From: Listeria booriae
GTDB lineage: Bacteria > Bacillota > Bacilli > Lactobacillales > Listeriaceae
Reading direction: 5' to 3'
DNA length: 64,000 nt
Assembly (NCBI RefSeq): GCF_000766865.1
Contig: NZ_JNFA01000028.1
Location: 62,001-126,000, forward strand
Both the position numbers and the translations under genes were made by a program. Below, one piece after another: positions 36,306 through 45,781 of the stretch; position 1 is the stretch's first letter; every line of letters starts with the position of its first letter. The notes under the pieces are model-generated. The model did not search any database, was not told the origin of the DNA, and saw only the letters and a program-made list of their open reading frames with translations.

Positions 36306-39173
36306 TTGGAAAAAGATAAGATAGTAATACAAGGCGCTAGAGCCAATAATTTAAAAAATATAAACGTAGAAATTCCGCGGGATAAGCTTGTCGTTATGAC
36401 AGGTTTATCTGGTTCGGGTAAATCATCACTTGCTTTTGATACGATTTACGCAGAAGGCCAACGCCGTTACGTGGAATCTTTGTCTTCTTACGCGCGTCAA
36501 TTTTTAGGACAAATGGATAAGCCGGACGTTGATTTAATAGAAGGTTTATCACCAGCCATCTCGATTGACCAGAAAACGACGAGTCGTAACCCGCGTTCCA
36601 CAGTTGGTACCGTTACGGAAATTCATGATTATTTGCGTTTAATGTATGCGCGTGTTGGTCATCCAATCTGTCCGAATCATGGCATCGAAATAACATCGCA
36701 GACTATTGAACAAATGGTAGATCGTGTGTTGGAGCTACCCGATAAGACACGCATCCAAATTCTAGCCCCAATCGTTTCCGGCAAAAAAGGTGCTCACAAA
36801 AAGACATTAGAAGGCATCAAAAAAGAAGGTTATGTACGCGTTCGTATTGACGGCGAAATGTATGATATTGGTGACGATATTGATTTGGAGAAGAATAAGA
36901 AGCATTCCATCGACATCGTTATTGACCGTATCGTTGTCAAAGAAGGTATTACATCTCGTCTGTTCGATTCGATTGAGTCTGCGTTGCGACTTGCAGATGG
37001 TTATGCGGTTGTGGACGTTATGGGTGAGAAAGAATTATTATTCAGCGAACATTATGCGTGTCCTTATTGCGGTTTCTCCGTAGGGGAATTAGAGCCAAGA
37101 ATGTTCTCTTTTAACAGCCCATTCGGAGCATGTCCGACATGTGATGGTTTGGGAACGAAGCTTGAAGTGGATATTGATACAGTTATTCCAGATATGAGTT
37201 TAACACTTAACGAAGGCGCAATTGTTCCGTGGAAACCGATTAGTTCACAGTATTATCCGAAGATGTTGGCCTGTGCTTGTGCAGAGTTCCAGATTGATAT
37301 GGATACACCGTTACAAGATTTGCCGAAAGAGCATTTAGATATTATTTTGCATGGCTCGAATGGTAAGGAATTTTATTTTGAGTATAAGAATGATTTCGGG
37401 ATGACTCGCGAAACAAATATTCCGTTTGAGGGTATTATTCCAAATGTCGAGCGTCGTTACCGCGAAACAAGTTCTGATTTTACTAGAGAACAAATGGCGC
37501 AGTATATGACGGATTTGCCATGTCCTTCCTGTAAAGGCTACCGCTTAAAAGAAGAAGCACTTGCCGTCAAAATTAATAAAACGCATCTTGGCGAAGTCAG
37601 CAATTTCTCCATTATTGAAGCACTGAACTTCTTTGATGAAGTGACGTTGTCGGAGAAAGAGACGCAGATTGCGAAACCAATTTTAAAAGAGGTTCGGCAG
37701 CGTTTAGGATTCTTGAAGAACGTTGGATTGGATTATTTGACGCTTAGTCGTGCGGCTGGAACGCTTTCTGGTGGTGAGGCGCAGCGGATTCGATTGGCTA
37801 CGCAGATTGGTTCACGTCTGACTGGTGTGCTTTACATTCTGGATGAGCCGTCGATTGGTTTGCATCAGCGGGATAATGATCGTCTTGTTCATACATTACA
37901 AAGCATGCGAGACATTGGTAATACGCTGATTGTCGTGGAGCATGATGAAGATACCATGCTTGCGGCGGATTATTTGATAGATATCGGTCCTGGTGCGGGT
38001 GAACACGGCGGTCAAGTCGTTGCGGCTGGGACACCAGAAGAAGTCCGCAATAACAAGAATTCCATTACAGGTGATTATTTGTCTGGGAAGAAATTCATTC
38101 CGATTCCATCTGAGCGTCGGAAAGGTAACGGTAATTCCTTAGAAGTCGTTGGAGCCAAGGCCAATAATCTCAGAAACGTCAGCGCGACATTCCCGCTTGG
38201 CACATTTACTTGTGTTACAGGGGTTTCCGGATCAGGAAAGAGTTCGCTAGTTAATGAAGTGTTGCGCAAAGCATTGTCGCGTCATTTAAACCGTGCACAT
38301 GCAAAACCTGGTGAGCATAAAGAAATTAAAGGCATGGAGAATTTGGAGAAAATTATCGATATTGACCAGTCGCCAATCGGCCGCACACCTCGTTCGAATC
38401 CAGCAACTTATACAGGTGTTTTCGATGATATTCGCGATTTGTTCGCATCTACAAATGAAGCCAAAATCCGTGGCTACAAAAAAGGTCGCTTTAGCTTTAA
38501 CGTGAAAGGCGGTCGTTGTGAGGCATGTAAAGGCGATGGCATTATCAAAATCGAGATGCATTTCCTGCCAGACGTGTATGTACCGTGCGAAATCTGTCAT
38601 GGGAAACGCTACAATAGCGAAACGCTAGACATCCGCTTTAAAGGCAAAAACATCGCAGAAGTACTGAACATGACGGTAGAAGAGGGATTAGATTTCTTCA
38701 AGAACTTACCGCGTATTAGCCGGAAACTGCAAACGATTGTCGACGTTGGACTTGGCTATATTCGCCTAGGTCAGCCTGCGACAACATTATCCGGTGGGGA
38801 AGCCCAACGCGTGAAGCTAGCCTCTGAGTTGCACAAACGCAGTAACGGAAAATCGTTCTATATTTTAGACGAACCGACAACGGGTCTTCATGCGGATGAT
38901 ATCGCCAGACTTCTGAAAGTATTGCAACGCCTTGTAGATGAGAACGGCGATACGGTGCTAGTTATCGAGCATAATTTAGACGTAATCAAGCAAGCCGACC
39001 ATATTATTGACTTGGGACCTGAAGGCGGAGACGGTGGCGGTCAAATCATCGCCAAAGGAACGCCAGAACAAGTCGCCAAGGTCAAGAAGTCCTACACAGG
39101 CAAATATTTAAAACCAATTTTGGAGCGAGATAAAGAAAGAATGAAAAGCAAAATTGCTAGTAAAGCAGAGTAA
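36306..39173 (+). CDS. uvrA: UvrA, excinuclease ABC subunit A
   Basis: 955 residues from TTG 36306. Two ABC ATPase units: Walker [10 protein letters not shown] near residue 32 and GVSGSGKSS near 640, each with signature LSGGEAQR. Zinc fingers are visible in CPYCGF/CPTCDG and [17 protein letters not shown]. It is the damage sensor of nucleotide excision repair. Co-transcribed with uvrB under the LexA box; ends at a strong terminator. Confidence 0.97.
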   Translation: MEKDKIVIQGARANNLKNINVEIPRDKLVVMTGLSGSGKSSLAFDTIYAEGQRRYVESLSSYARQFLGQMDKPDVDLIEGLSPAISIDQKTTSRNPRSTVGTVTEIHDYLRLMYARVGHPICPNHGIEITSQTIEQMVDRVLELPDKTRIQILAPIVSGKKGAHKKTLEGIKKEGYVRVRIDGEMYDIGDDIDLEKNKKHSIDIVIDRIVVKEGITSRLFDSIESALRLADGYAVVDVMGEKELLFSEHYACPYCGFSVGELEPRMFSFNSPFGACPTCDGLGTKLEVDIDTVIPDMSLTLNEGAIVPWKPISSQYYPKMLACACAEFQIDMDTPLQDLPKEHLDIILHGSNGKEFYFEYKNDFGMTRETNIPFEGIIPNVERRYRETSSDFTREQMAQYMTDLPCPSCKGYRLKEEALAVKINKTHLGEVSNFSIIEALNFFDEVTLSEKETQIAKPILKEVRQRLGFLKNVGLDYLTLSRAAGTLSGGEAQRIRLATQIGSRLTGVLYILDEPSIGLHQRDNDRLVHTLQSMRDIGNTLIVVEHDEDTMLAADYLIDIGPGAGEHGGQVVAAGTPEEVRNNKNSITGDYLSGKKFIPIPSERRKGNGNSLEVVGAKANNLRNVSATFPLGTFTCVTGVSGSGKSSLVNEVLRKALSRHLNRAHAKPGEHKEIKGMENLEKIIDIDQSPIGRTPRSNPATYTGVFDDIRDLFASTNEAKIRGYKKGRFSFNVKGGRCEACKGDGIIKIEMHFLPDVYVPCEICHGKRYNSETLDIRFKGKNIAEVLNMTVEEGLDFFKNLPRISRKLQTIVDVGLGYIRLGQPATTLSGGEAQRVKLASELHKRSNGKSFYILDEPTTGLHADDIARLLKVLQRLVDENGDTVLVIEHNLDVIKQADHIIDLGPEGGDGGGQIIAKGTPEQVAKVKKSYTGKYLKPILERDKERMKSKIASKAE

Positions 39174-39177
39174 TTAG

Positions 39178-39213
39178 AAAAAACTAGAGATTATAAATGG
39201 TCTCTAGTTTTTT
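39178..39213 (+). terminator. Terminator after uvrA
   Basis: A perfect 13-bp stem (39178-39190 with 39201-39213) with a T run. Confidence 0.9.
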
Positions 39214-39238
39214 CATGTCCAAAAGTCTAAACAAATAA

Positions 39239-39282
39239 TCATACTCTGGTTGTATGACAGAAATCGTGTTGTCCTTCATAAT
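39239..39282 (+). promoter_or_regulatory. Promoter of the DUF4097/PspC operon with overlapping dyad
   Basis: ATGACA (39254-39259), 17-bp spacer, CATAAT (39277-39282). A dyad TCATAC-N7-GTATGA (39239-39257) runs into the -35, where a class II activator would sit. In Listeria the homologous operon responds to cell-envelope stress through LiaR, so this dyad is a candidate LiaR site; I cannot confirm the match to a LiaR consensus. Confidence 0.5.
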
Positions 39283-39366
39283 AGAGTTATCAGTTAGAAA
39301 ACATGAATTTGAAAATACTTAATTATTTCAGGGATATCGCTTTATTTCCACGAGGAGGAAAAAACA

Positions 39367-40590
39367 ATGGAAAACGAACGTAAACGTATTTTAGAATTAG
39401 TAAAACAAGGTATTATTTCCACGGAAGAAGCCCTAACATTACTTGAAAATATTTCGAAAAAAGAAGGCAAGAGTGCTACGGCTGAGAACTTCCGCACATC
39501 GGAAGAAACAACGGTCGAAGAAGACGTGCAAGAGGAAACAACGTATGACTATTCGCAAGGTTGGAACACGAAAGAAAATCCTTACCGCGGCGGCTCAACT
39601 TACAAGAAACGCCCGGAGCCAAAGAAAGACAGCGATGCGAATCGTGAAAAAACGCAAGATACTGGACGCCAAATCATGGATGAGTTGTCACAAGCAGGCG
39701 AGAAGTTTGGTAAATTCTTAAACAGTGCTTTTGAGCAAGTGAAGGACATGCCGATTCCGTTTTTGACTTCTACGAAACTAGAACGCGATTTTGTATATCA
39801 CGACACAACATTGTCTATCCTAGAGTTTGAGATTGCTAACGGTAACGTTGAATTCAAGCCATCTGATAACAATGACGTGAAAGTACATGCGAACATCAAG
39901 TTGTTCAAAGAATACCCAGAAGATGAAGCACTGCAAATCTTCTTTGACAAAACAACATTACGCGTGGACGAAGAAACATTGCGTTTCCAATCGCCATCGA
40001 AACAAGTGGTAACGAACTTGACGGTTTACTTGCCGGAGCGCGAATATGATTATGTATCAGTGAAAATTTTGAACGGTAACTTCCATGTGGAGAACTTGAC
40101 AGGACGCGATATGTTCGCCAAAACAACGAATGGTAACATCAGCGTGGGCACATTGAACACGACGCTTACAGAAGTCGAATCAATCAACGGCAATGTCCGC
40201 GTAAACAACGGAACAGTTCGTGATTTGTCACTAAAAACATTCCACGGTAACGTATCTGCAAAAGGTGCATTCGATTCAACCAACCTACAAACAAAAACAG
40301 GAAACATCTCATTCACATTAACAAACCACGATTCTAGTTTCCTAAAAACAAAAACAGGTGTTGGGAACATCGAAGTGTTAGTACCGAACGAATTAGGCGT
40401 TGACGGTAAACTACACACGAACCTTGGTAAAATCCAACTAGGAATCAGAGACGCAGACATACTTGACGAAACATCTGATTCTGTCAACAAAACAATTCTT
40501 TTTACAAAACTACCAAAAGCTAGTGAAGCCGTATTGAAAATTGAAGCAGAAGCAACGACAGGTAACGTCCGAGTTAAAGACGTAAAATAA
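39367..40590 (+). CDS. DUF4097 domain protein with SHOCT-like N-terminus
   Basis: 407 residues. An N-terminal helix pair (KRILELVKQGIISTEEALTLLENI) is the SHOCT-like oligomerisation motif of YvlB proteins. A charged, low-complexity linker (about 40-115) follows, then a repeated beta-strand domain (DUF4097, about 140-407) with periodic GNV motifs (NGNVEFKPS, NGNFHVEN, NGNISVG, NGNVRVN, HGNVSAKG, TGNISF) that suggests a beta-helix. No signal peptide or membrane segment. First gene of the four-gene operon homologous to B. subtilis yvlABCD and Listeria lmo2487-2484, induced by envelope stress. Confidence 0.85.
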   Translation: MENERKRILELVKQGIISTEEALTLLENISKKEGKSATAENFRTSEETTVEEDVQEETTYDYSQGWNTKENPYRGGSTYKKRPEPKKDSDANREKTQDTGRQIMDELSQAGEKFGKFLNSAFEQVKDMPIPFLTSTKLERDFVYHDTTLSILEFEIANGNVEFKPSDNNDVKVHANIKLFKEYPEDEALQIFFDKTTLRVDEETLRFQSPSKQVVTNLTVYLPEREYDYVSVKILNGNFHVENLTGRDMFAKTTNGNISVGTLNTTLTEVESINGNVRVNNGTVRDLSLKTFHGNVSAKGAFDSTNLQTKTGNISFTLTNHDSSFLKTKTGVGNIEVLVPNELGVDGKLHTNLGKIQLGIRDADILDETSDSVNKTILFTKLPKASEAVLKIEAEATTGNVRVKDVK

Positions 40591-40596
40591 AGAGGC

Positions 40597-40632
40597 ATCG
40601 CGAATGTTGTGTCTACATGCAGCATTCGCGAT
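40597..40632 (+). other. Intercistronic hairpin in the DUF4097 operon
   Basis: ATCGCGAATGTTG (40597-40609) pairs with CAGCATTCGCGAT (40620-40632), one wobble, loop 10 nt. No T run follows, so it is more likely a stabiliser or processing site than a terminator. Confidence 0.6.
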
Positions 40633-40670
40633 TTCGCTACATATTTTGAAACTGAAAGGAAGGAATAACG

Positions 40671-41942
40671 ATGGACAAAAAATTAAGGAGATCCAGATCA
40701 GACCGTAAAATTGGTGGGGTATTCGGCGGTTTGTCGGATTATCTAGGTATTGACGCAACCGTTTTACGTGTTATCTATGTTATCCTCATCATTATTTCTT
40801 GGAAAACGATGATCGGGGTTATTGCTTATATTATTGCCTTGTTTATCATACCTTCCGAGGATGCGAGTTACGATGATGTTATCGATCGCCATAATCAGAA
40901 AATGAAGGATAAATACGACCGCCACGAAAAACGGATGCAATCAAAAAGCGAACGTATTCAACAAGCACAAGCAATGCACACAGAACGCGCGAAAGAAATG
41001 CAACAACGCCACCGCGAACGCGCACAAGCAACACGTGAACGCCACCAAAATAACAACTGCAGAAAACCGCATAATCGACCAGTTCACCCATCACAAAAAA
41101 CAGCTAGACCAAGACCAGTTCGTGAATTCGAATTTAACAATACAACTTTCCGTACAATGAGTTTAAAAGTAGCGACTGGTGATATCATCATCCGCACTTG
41201 GGATAAAGAAGACGTGAAAATGCGTGCAGTATTGGCTGTTCATAATAAAGCCCGCGCCATTCAACAACTGAGCGAAGAGAAACTATGGGACTACTTCTTC
41301 ACACAAACGACGCTAGACATGTCTAATGACCGTTTTGTATTTGAATCGAAGAATGACGCCTTGAAAACAGACATCGTTCTAACGATTCCAAAACGTGCCT
41401 ATGAGCAAGTGAAGATTCATTTATTAAACGGAACATTGAAATATGACGATATTACAGTAGACGACAGCACATTGAAAGTACGTCACGGCGATATTCGTTC
41501 TACAGGAACAGCAGGTAAATTCCTAGTTGCCAGCACGGATGACGGCGAGATTCTATTCAAGAGCGGCCATGTTGAAAACATCGAGCTACGTACAACAAAA
41601 GGCGATGTTTCTGTCACAGGTGATTTCCAAACAACCGTTGCCGTTGCAGAACAAGGCGATGTAGCCTACATTCTTCAAAACGACCAAGCGACAGCAGCCG
41701 ATTTGAAAGCACCGCACGGCGACATCCGTATTCAAGTTCCAGCAACATGGAAAGTAGACGGAACACTAGGCACGAAACGTGAAAAAATCTATTTCGATCT
41801 AAAAAATGCGAAAGTATGGGATGAATCTAATAAGTCGCTCGTATTTACGCAAAATCCAGAAGAAATGAGCGTTGCTACTTTGCAAGCCGCAGTAGAAAAC
41901 GGAATAATAAAAATTACAGAACTAGAAGAAAATCAAAATTAG
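40671..41942 (+). CDS. PspC-DUF4097 fusion protein
   Basis: 423 residues. The N-terminal PspC domain (about 1-65) reads LRRSRSDRKIGGVFGGLSDY, then a membrane segment (VIYVILIIISWKTMIGVIAYIIALFII in part). A highly charged Arg/Gln/His helix (about 70-145) follows, then a DUF4097 beta-domain (about 150-423) like that of the gene before it. A membrane anchor plus beta-helix suggests that the two DUF4097 proteins interact. AAGGAAGG precedes the ATG. Confidence 0.85.
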   Translation: MDKKLRRSRSDRKIGGVFGGLSDYLGIDATVLRVIYVILIIISWKTMIGVIAYIIALFIIPSEDASYDDVIDRHNQKMKDKYDRHEKRMQSKSERIQQAQAMHTERAKEMQQRHRERAQATRERHQNNNCRKPHNRPVHPSQKTARPRPVREFEFNNTTFRTMSLKVATGDIIIRTWDKEDVKMRAVLAVHNKARAIQQLSEEKLWDYFFTQTTLDMSNDRFVFESKNDALKTDIVLTIPKRAYEQVKIHLLNGTLKYDDITVDDSTLKVRHGDIRSTGTAGKFLVASTDDGEILFKSGHVENIELRTTKGDVSVTGDFQTTVAVAEQGDVAYILQNDQATAADLKAPHGDIRIQVPATWKVDGTLGTKREKIYFDLKNAKVWDESNKSLVFTQNPEEMSVATLQAAVENGIIKITELEENQN

Positions 41943-41953
41943 GAGGAACTAAC

Positions 41954-42142
41954 ATGAGAAAATTAACGAAATCATCCAATAAGATGCTAGCAGGTGTTTG
42001 TAGTGGTATTGCTGAATACTTCGGCTGGGACGCAACTTGGGTTCGTATCGCATACGCAGCATTGACATTGTTTTTCGGAACAGGTATCATTCTATACATC
42101 ATATTAGCAATTGTTATGCCGGCTAATACAAGTTGGGAGTGA
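41954..42142 (+). CDS. PspC domain small membrane protein
   Basis: 62 residues, nearly all PspC domain: LTKSSNKMLAGVCSGIAEYFG, then a membrane segment. PspC proteins sense envelope damage in phage-shock systems. AGGAGG ten bases upstream; 10 nt separate its stop from the next gene. Confidence 0.88.
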   Translation: MRKLTKSSNKMLAGVCSGIAEYFGWDATWVRIAYAALTLFFGTGIILYIILAIVMPANTSWE

Positions 42143-42151
42143 TTTTAGTCC

Positions 42152-42505
42152 ATGCGTTGGATAATAGGTGTTTTAATTAATGCAGTGCTTTTTGTAGCCT
42201 TATCGGGATTCTTTACTAGTTTCCACGTTGACGGTTTTACAGGAGCGATTATAGCAAGTTTTGTACTGGCGATTTTGAATATGTTGGTAAGACCGATTTT
42301 ATTCATTTTGACATTGCCGATTAACTTTCTTACTTTAGGATTATTTACTTTCGTGTTGAATGCGTTGATGCTTGAGCTCACGTCATTCTTCTTAGAAAGC
42401 TACATTCAAATTGATGGTTTCGGCACAGCGCTACTTATCGCGTTACTGATGTCGCTTGCTAACATGGTCATCAATTCTGTATTGTGGAACAAAGATCCGA
42501 ATTGA
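42152..42505 (+). CDS. Phage holin family 4 (YvlD-like) membrane protein
   Basis: 117 residues with four membrane segments; VDGFTGAIIASFVLAILNMLVRPI is characteristic in part of YvlD/holin-4 proteins. Despite the name these are chromosomal envelope-stress proteins, not phage holins. Last gene of the operon. Confidence 0.88.
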   Translation: MRWIIGVLINAVLFVALSGFFTSFHVDGFTGAIIASFVLAILNMLVRPILFILTLPINFLTLGLFTFVLNALMLELTSFFLESYIQIDGFGTALLIALLMSLANMVINSVLWNKDPN

Positions 42506-42542
42506 TAAAAGAAGCCTTGACATCTTAGGTCTTGCCACTGCG

Positions 42543-42568
42543 AGCCCTTGGATTTCGGGGCTTTTTTT
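42543..42568 (+). terminator. Terminator of the DUF4097/PspC operon
   Basis: AGCCC (42543-42547) pairs with GGGCT (42558-42562) followed by seven Ts. Confidence 0.75.
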
Positions 42569-42699
42569 CTTGGACTTAAAAATAGCTAGCCTTAAAAATT
42601 AGAAAGTGCTAAAATGAAAGAGAGATTTCAGAAAAAGGATTAGCGGGATGGGCTGGTTTATTGAAGTTTGGAGCCTGTTGTCGTAATGGAGGTACTTTC

Positions 42700-43638
42700 A
42701 TGACAAAGTCGGTAACGGTCAAAGATTTAAAGGAACGTCTTAATTTGGAATTGATTTGCGGTGAAGAGGGATTGGAACGCCCAATCTCAACAAGTGATTT
42801 GTCACGTCCAGGGCTAGAATTGACTGGCTTCTTTTCTTATTATCCAGAAGATCGTGTGCAACTTTTTGGGATGACAGAGATTTCGTTTTCAGAAGGGATG
42901 TCGAGCGATGAGTGTTTGAAGCGGTTCCGTCAAATGTGTACGGACCGGACGCCAGCATTTGTTGTATCGCGTCATTTGGAAGCGCCGAAAGAATTGATAC
43001 AGGCAGCAACAGAAGCGAAAATACCGGTTTTGCGTTCGAAGTTAAAGACGACGCGTTTATCGGTTTATGTGACGAACTATTTGGAAAGCCAGTTGGCACC
43101 TGTTATTTCGATGCACGGGGTTCTTGTTGATATTTACGGGCTTGGTGTGCTTATTATGGGATCGAGTGGTGTTGGTAAGAGTGAGACGGCGCTTGAGCTT
43201 GTGAAACGTGGGCATCGCCTTGTTGCGGATGATAACGTAGAGATTAGGCAAGAAGATGAATTAACGTTAATTGGGCAGTCTCCGGCGATTATTGAGCATT
43301 TGCTTGAGATTCGTGGACTTGGTATTATTAACGTGATGACATTGTTCGGCGCTGGGGCTGTGCGTTCTAGCAAGAAGCTAACCATTGTCGTGCATTTAGA
43401 GAATTGGGATCCAGACAAGCATTATGATCGCGTTGGATTGGATGAAGAGAAGATTCGTATTTTTGATATGGATGTGCCAAAAATTACGGTACCGGTTCGT
43501 CCAGGGCGAAATTTGGCGGTCATTATTGAAGTGGCAGCGATGAACTTCCGCTTGAAAAACATGGGCTATAATGCGGCAGAGCGTTTTACGCAAGATTTGA
43601 ATAACCTTATTGGTCAAAATAGTAGTATGACAGATTGA
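42700..43638 (+). CDS. hprK: HPr kinase/phosphorylase
   Basis: 312 residues from ATG 42700, seven bases after TGGAGG. The N-terminal domain (about 1-130) is followed by the kinase domain with P-loop [10 protein letters not shown] near residue 152 and the HPrK signature [11 protein letters not shown] near 203. It phosphorylates HPr at Ser46 when glycolytic intermediates are high and reverses this at high phosphate, setting carbon catabolite repression. It heads the hprK-lgt-ppaX-acetyltransferase operon; ppaX removes the pyrophosphate made by the phosphorylase reaction. Confidence 0.96.
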   Translation: MTKSVTVKDLKERLNLELICGEEGLERPISTSDLSRPGLELTGFFSYYPEDRVQLFGMTEISFSEGMSSDECLKRFRQMCTDRTPAFVVSRHLEAPKELIQAATEAKIPVLRSKLKTTRLSVYVTNYLESQLAPVISMHGVLVDIYGLGVLIMGSSGVGKSETALELVKRGHRLVADDNVEIRQEDELTLIGQSPAIIEHLLEIRGLGIINVMTLFGAGAVRSSKKLTIVVHLENWDPDKHYDRVGLDEEKIRIFDMDVPKITVPVRPGRNLAVIIEVAAMNFRLKNMGYNAAERFTQDLNNLIGQNSSMTD

Positions 43639-43677
43639 GGCGGCTAACGTTTCGCTGTTTTAGAAAGTAGGGGCAAA

Positions 43678-44511
43678 ATGGAATTGAATTTAGGGGCACT
43701 GGATCCAGTTGCCATCCAATTAGGCGGTATTTCAATACGTTGGTACGGAGTTATTATTGCAACGGCAGTCGTTGTTGCGTTGTTAATTGCGATGCAGGAG
43801 GCGAAGAAACGCAATGTGGATCGTGAATTATTAGTCGATTTACTGATTTGGGCGATTCCGATTGCGATTATTAGCGCGCGGATTTACTACGTGCTGTTTG
43901 AATGGAGTTATTATAAAGATCACCTAAACGAGATTATCAAAATTTGGCATGGCGGGATTGCGATTCATGGGGCTTTACTTGGCTCGGTGTTGACGGCGAT
44001 TATCTTTGCGCGAATTAAGAAAGTATCGTTTTGGCAGTTGGCGGATATTGTGGCGCCGAGTTTGATTATTGCGCAGGCAATCGGGCGTTGGGGTAACTTT
44101 ATGAACCAAGAGGCGCATGGTGGGCCTACGACGCGGGCATTTTTAGAGAGCTTGCATTTGCCGGACTTCATTGTGAATCAGATGTATATTGATGGTGTTT
44201 ATTATCAGCCGACTTTCTTGTATGAGTCGCTTTGGAATGTGCTAGGCTTTATCGTATTACTTGTGTTGCGACGGACGCGGATTTTGCGTGGTGAGTTGTT
44301 CTTGTCGTACGTGATTTGGTATTCGATAGGTCGTTACTTTATTGAAGGTATGCGGACGGATAGTTTGATGTTAACGGATACGTTGCGTATGGCACAAATG
44401 ATTTCGATTGTGTTGATTGTCATTGCGGGTGGCTTAATTGCGTACTTCCGCGTGAAAGGAAATCGACCTTATTATTTGGAGGACAAATACGGGATTTCAA
44501 GAAAGAAATAA
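43678..44511 (+). CDS. lgt: Prolipoprotein diacylglyceryl transferase
   Basis: 277 residues, about seven membrane segments. Conserved motifs: [22 protein letters not shown] and the Lgt signature [13 protein letters not shown] near residue 137, followed by FLYESLWN. It attaches diacylglycerol to the lipobox cysteine of lipoproteins such as PstS and the small lipoprotein at 55.2 kb. Confidence 0.96.
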   Translation: MELNLGALDPVAIQLGGISIRWYGVIIATAVVVALLIAMQEAKKRNVDRELLVDLLIWAIPIAIISARIYYVLFEWSYYKDHLNEIIKIWHGGIAIHGALLGSVLTAIIFARIKKVSFWQLADIVAPSLIIAQAIGRWGNFMNQEAHGGPTTRAFLESLHLPDFIVNQMYIDGVYYQPTFLYESLWNVLGFIVLLVLRRTRILRGELFLSYVIWYSIGRYFIEGMRTDSLMLTDTLRMAQMISIVLIVIAGGLIAYFRVKGNRPYYLEDKYGISRKK

Positions 44512-44535
44512 TGCGAATTTAGAGAGGACGGGAAC

Positions 44536-45186
44536 ATGACTAAGAAAATTACGACATTGTTGTTTGACTTAGACGGGACTTTGATAAATACGAATGAATT
44601 GATTATTGATACGTTTCAGCATACGTTGAAAGCTTATTTTCCAGATCGTACTTTTGCGCGGGAGGATATTTTACCGTTTATTGGGCCTTCGTTGATTGAT
44701 ACGTTTACGTCGCTTGACCCTGAGAAGGCGGAGGAAATGGTGGCGCATTATCGGGCGTTCAATAAGGAGCATCATGATGAGCTGATTTTGGAGTATGATG
44801 GCGTGTATGAGGCGATTCGAGCTCTGTATGAGGAAGATTACAAGCTGGCAATTGTTTCTACTAAAATGTATGACATGATCTTAAAAGGGCTACAAACGAC
44901 TGGGCTAGACAAGTATTTCCAAGTGGTGATAGGGCTAGATCAAGTCGGTGCTCCAAAACCTGATCCGGAAGGGATTAATATGGCGTTGAAATTGCTTAAT
45001 TCGACGGCGGATGAGGCGATTATGGTTGGTGATAATTATCATGATATCGAAGCGGCGCACAATGCACATGTGAAAAGTGCTGGTGTGGCGTGGGCGATTC
45101 GTGGTGCGGATTATTTACGTAACTACAATCCAACATATATTTTAGAATCGATGGGTGATTTATTGGACATCGTGAGGGAAGACTAA
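44536..45186 (+). CDS. ppaX: Pyrophosphatase PpaX (HAD family)
   Basis: 216 residues, a HAD hydrolase with motif [13 protein letters not shown], motif II IVSTK, the PKPDPEGI lysine and motif [17 protein letters not shown]. It hydrolyses pyrophosphate produced when HprK dephosphorylates HPr; location in the hprK operon supports this over other HAD roles. Confidence 0.93.
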   Translation: MTKKITTLLFDLDGTLINTNELIIDTFQHTLKAYFPDRTFAREDILPFIGPSLIDTFTSLDPEKAEEMVAHYRAFNKEHHDELILEYDGVYEAIRALYEEDYKLAIVSTKMYDMILKGLQTTGLDKYFQVVIGLDQVGAPKPDPEGINMALKLLNSTADEAIMVGDNYHDIEAAHNAHVKSAGVAWAIRGADYLRNYNPTYILESMGDLLDIVRED

Positions 45187-45671
45187 TGCGGCAAACGGAG
45201 CGCTTTGAAGCTAAAGGTGGCGCGAACCCGCTATGGAAAGTTTACAAATCAGTTTCGTTTTTACGTACATTGAAAAATACGCTCGTCATTGAATTCGGGC
45301 GTGTTTTTCCTTTTATGGCTGGAAAGCGTTGGTTGTATCAGCACGGGCTTGGGATGAAGATTGGTGAGCAGACATCGATTGCTTATAAGGTGACGGTGGA
45401 CCTTTTTTATCCGGAGAAAATTACGATTGGGCGCAATTCGGTGATTGGTTTTAATACGACGATTTTGACGCATGAGTATTTGATTAAGGAATATCGGATT
45501 GGGAATGTTGTGATTGGTGATGAGGTATTGATTGGCGCGAATGTTACAATTTTGCCTGGTGTTGTGATTGGGGACGGTGCCGTGATTGGTGCGGGAACGG
45601 TCGTGACGAAAGATGTGCCAGCGCGGTGTTTTGCACGTGGAAATCCGGTAGTAATTAGCGAAATAGAATAG
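45186..45671 (+). CDS. Left-handed beta-helix acetyltransferase (YvoF-like)
   Basis: 161 residues. The hexapeptide repeat half (about 65-155) includes ITIGRNSVIGFNTTILTHEY, IGDEVLIGANVTILPGVVIGDGAVIGAGTVVTKDVP in part, the LbH fold of maltose/galactoside O-acetyltransferases. The acetyl acceptor is unknown. Its ATG shares one base with the ppaX stop (TAATG). Confidence 0.9.
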   Translation: MRQTERFEAKGGANPLWKVYKSVSFLRTLKNTLVIEFGRVFPFMAGKRWLYQHGLGMKIGEQTSIAYKVTVDLFYPEKITIGRNSVIGFNTTILTHEYLIKEYRIGNVVIGDEVLIGANVTILPGVVIGDGAVIGAGTVVTKDVPARCFARGNPVVISEIE

Positions 45672-45717
45672 AAATGATTTTGTAAGGGCTAACTTGTCTA
45701 CAAAGTCATTTCTTTTT
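45670..45717 (+). terminator. Terminator after the hprK operon
   Basis: A 15-bp stem (45670-45684 with 45699-45713, one wobble) followed by TTTTT. Confidence 0.85.
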
Positions 45718-45736
45718 CGTTTTTACGGTGGATTTT

Positions 45737-45745
45737 GTGGTATAC
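45737..45745 (+). promoter_or_regulatory. Extended -10 promoter of the TPR gene
   Basis: TG-G-TATACT about 37 nt before the start. No -35 at normal distance. Confidence 0.45.
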
Positions 45746-45781
45746 TCTTCTTACTGGATAAATGCGCGGAGGTTAATGAAT

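Noticed and set aside
42152-42505. Holin-family name taken as a sign of prophage
   Set aside because: The family 4 holin name is historical; the gene belongs to a conserved chromosomal stress operon, with no phage genes around.
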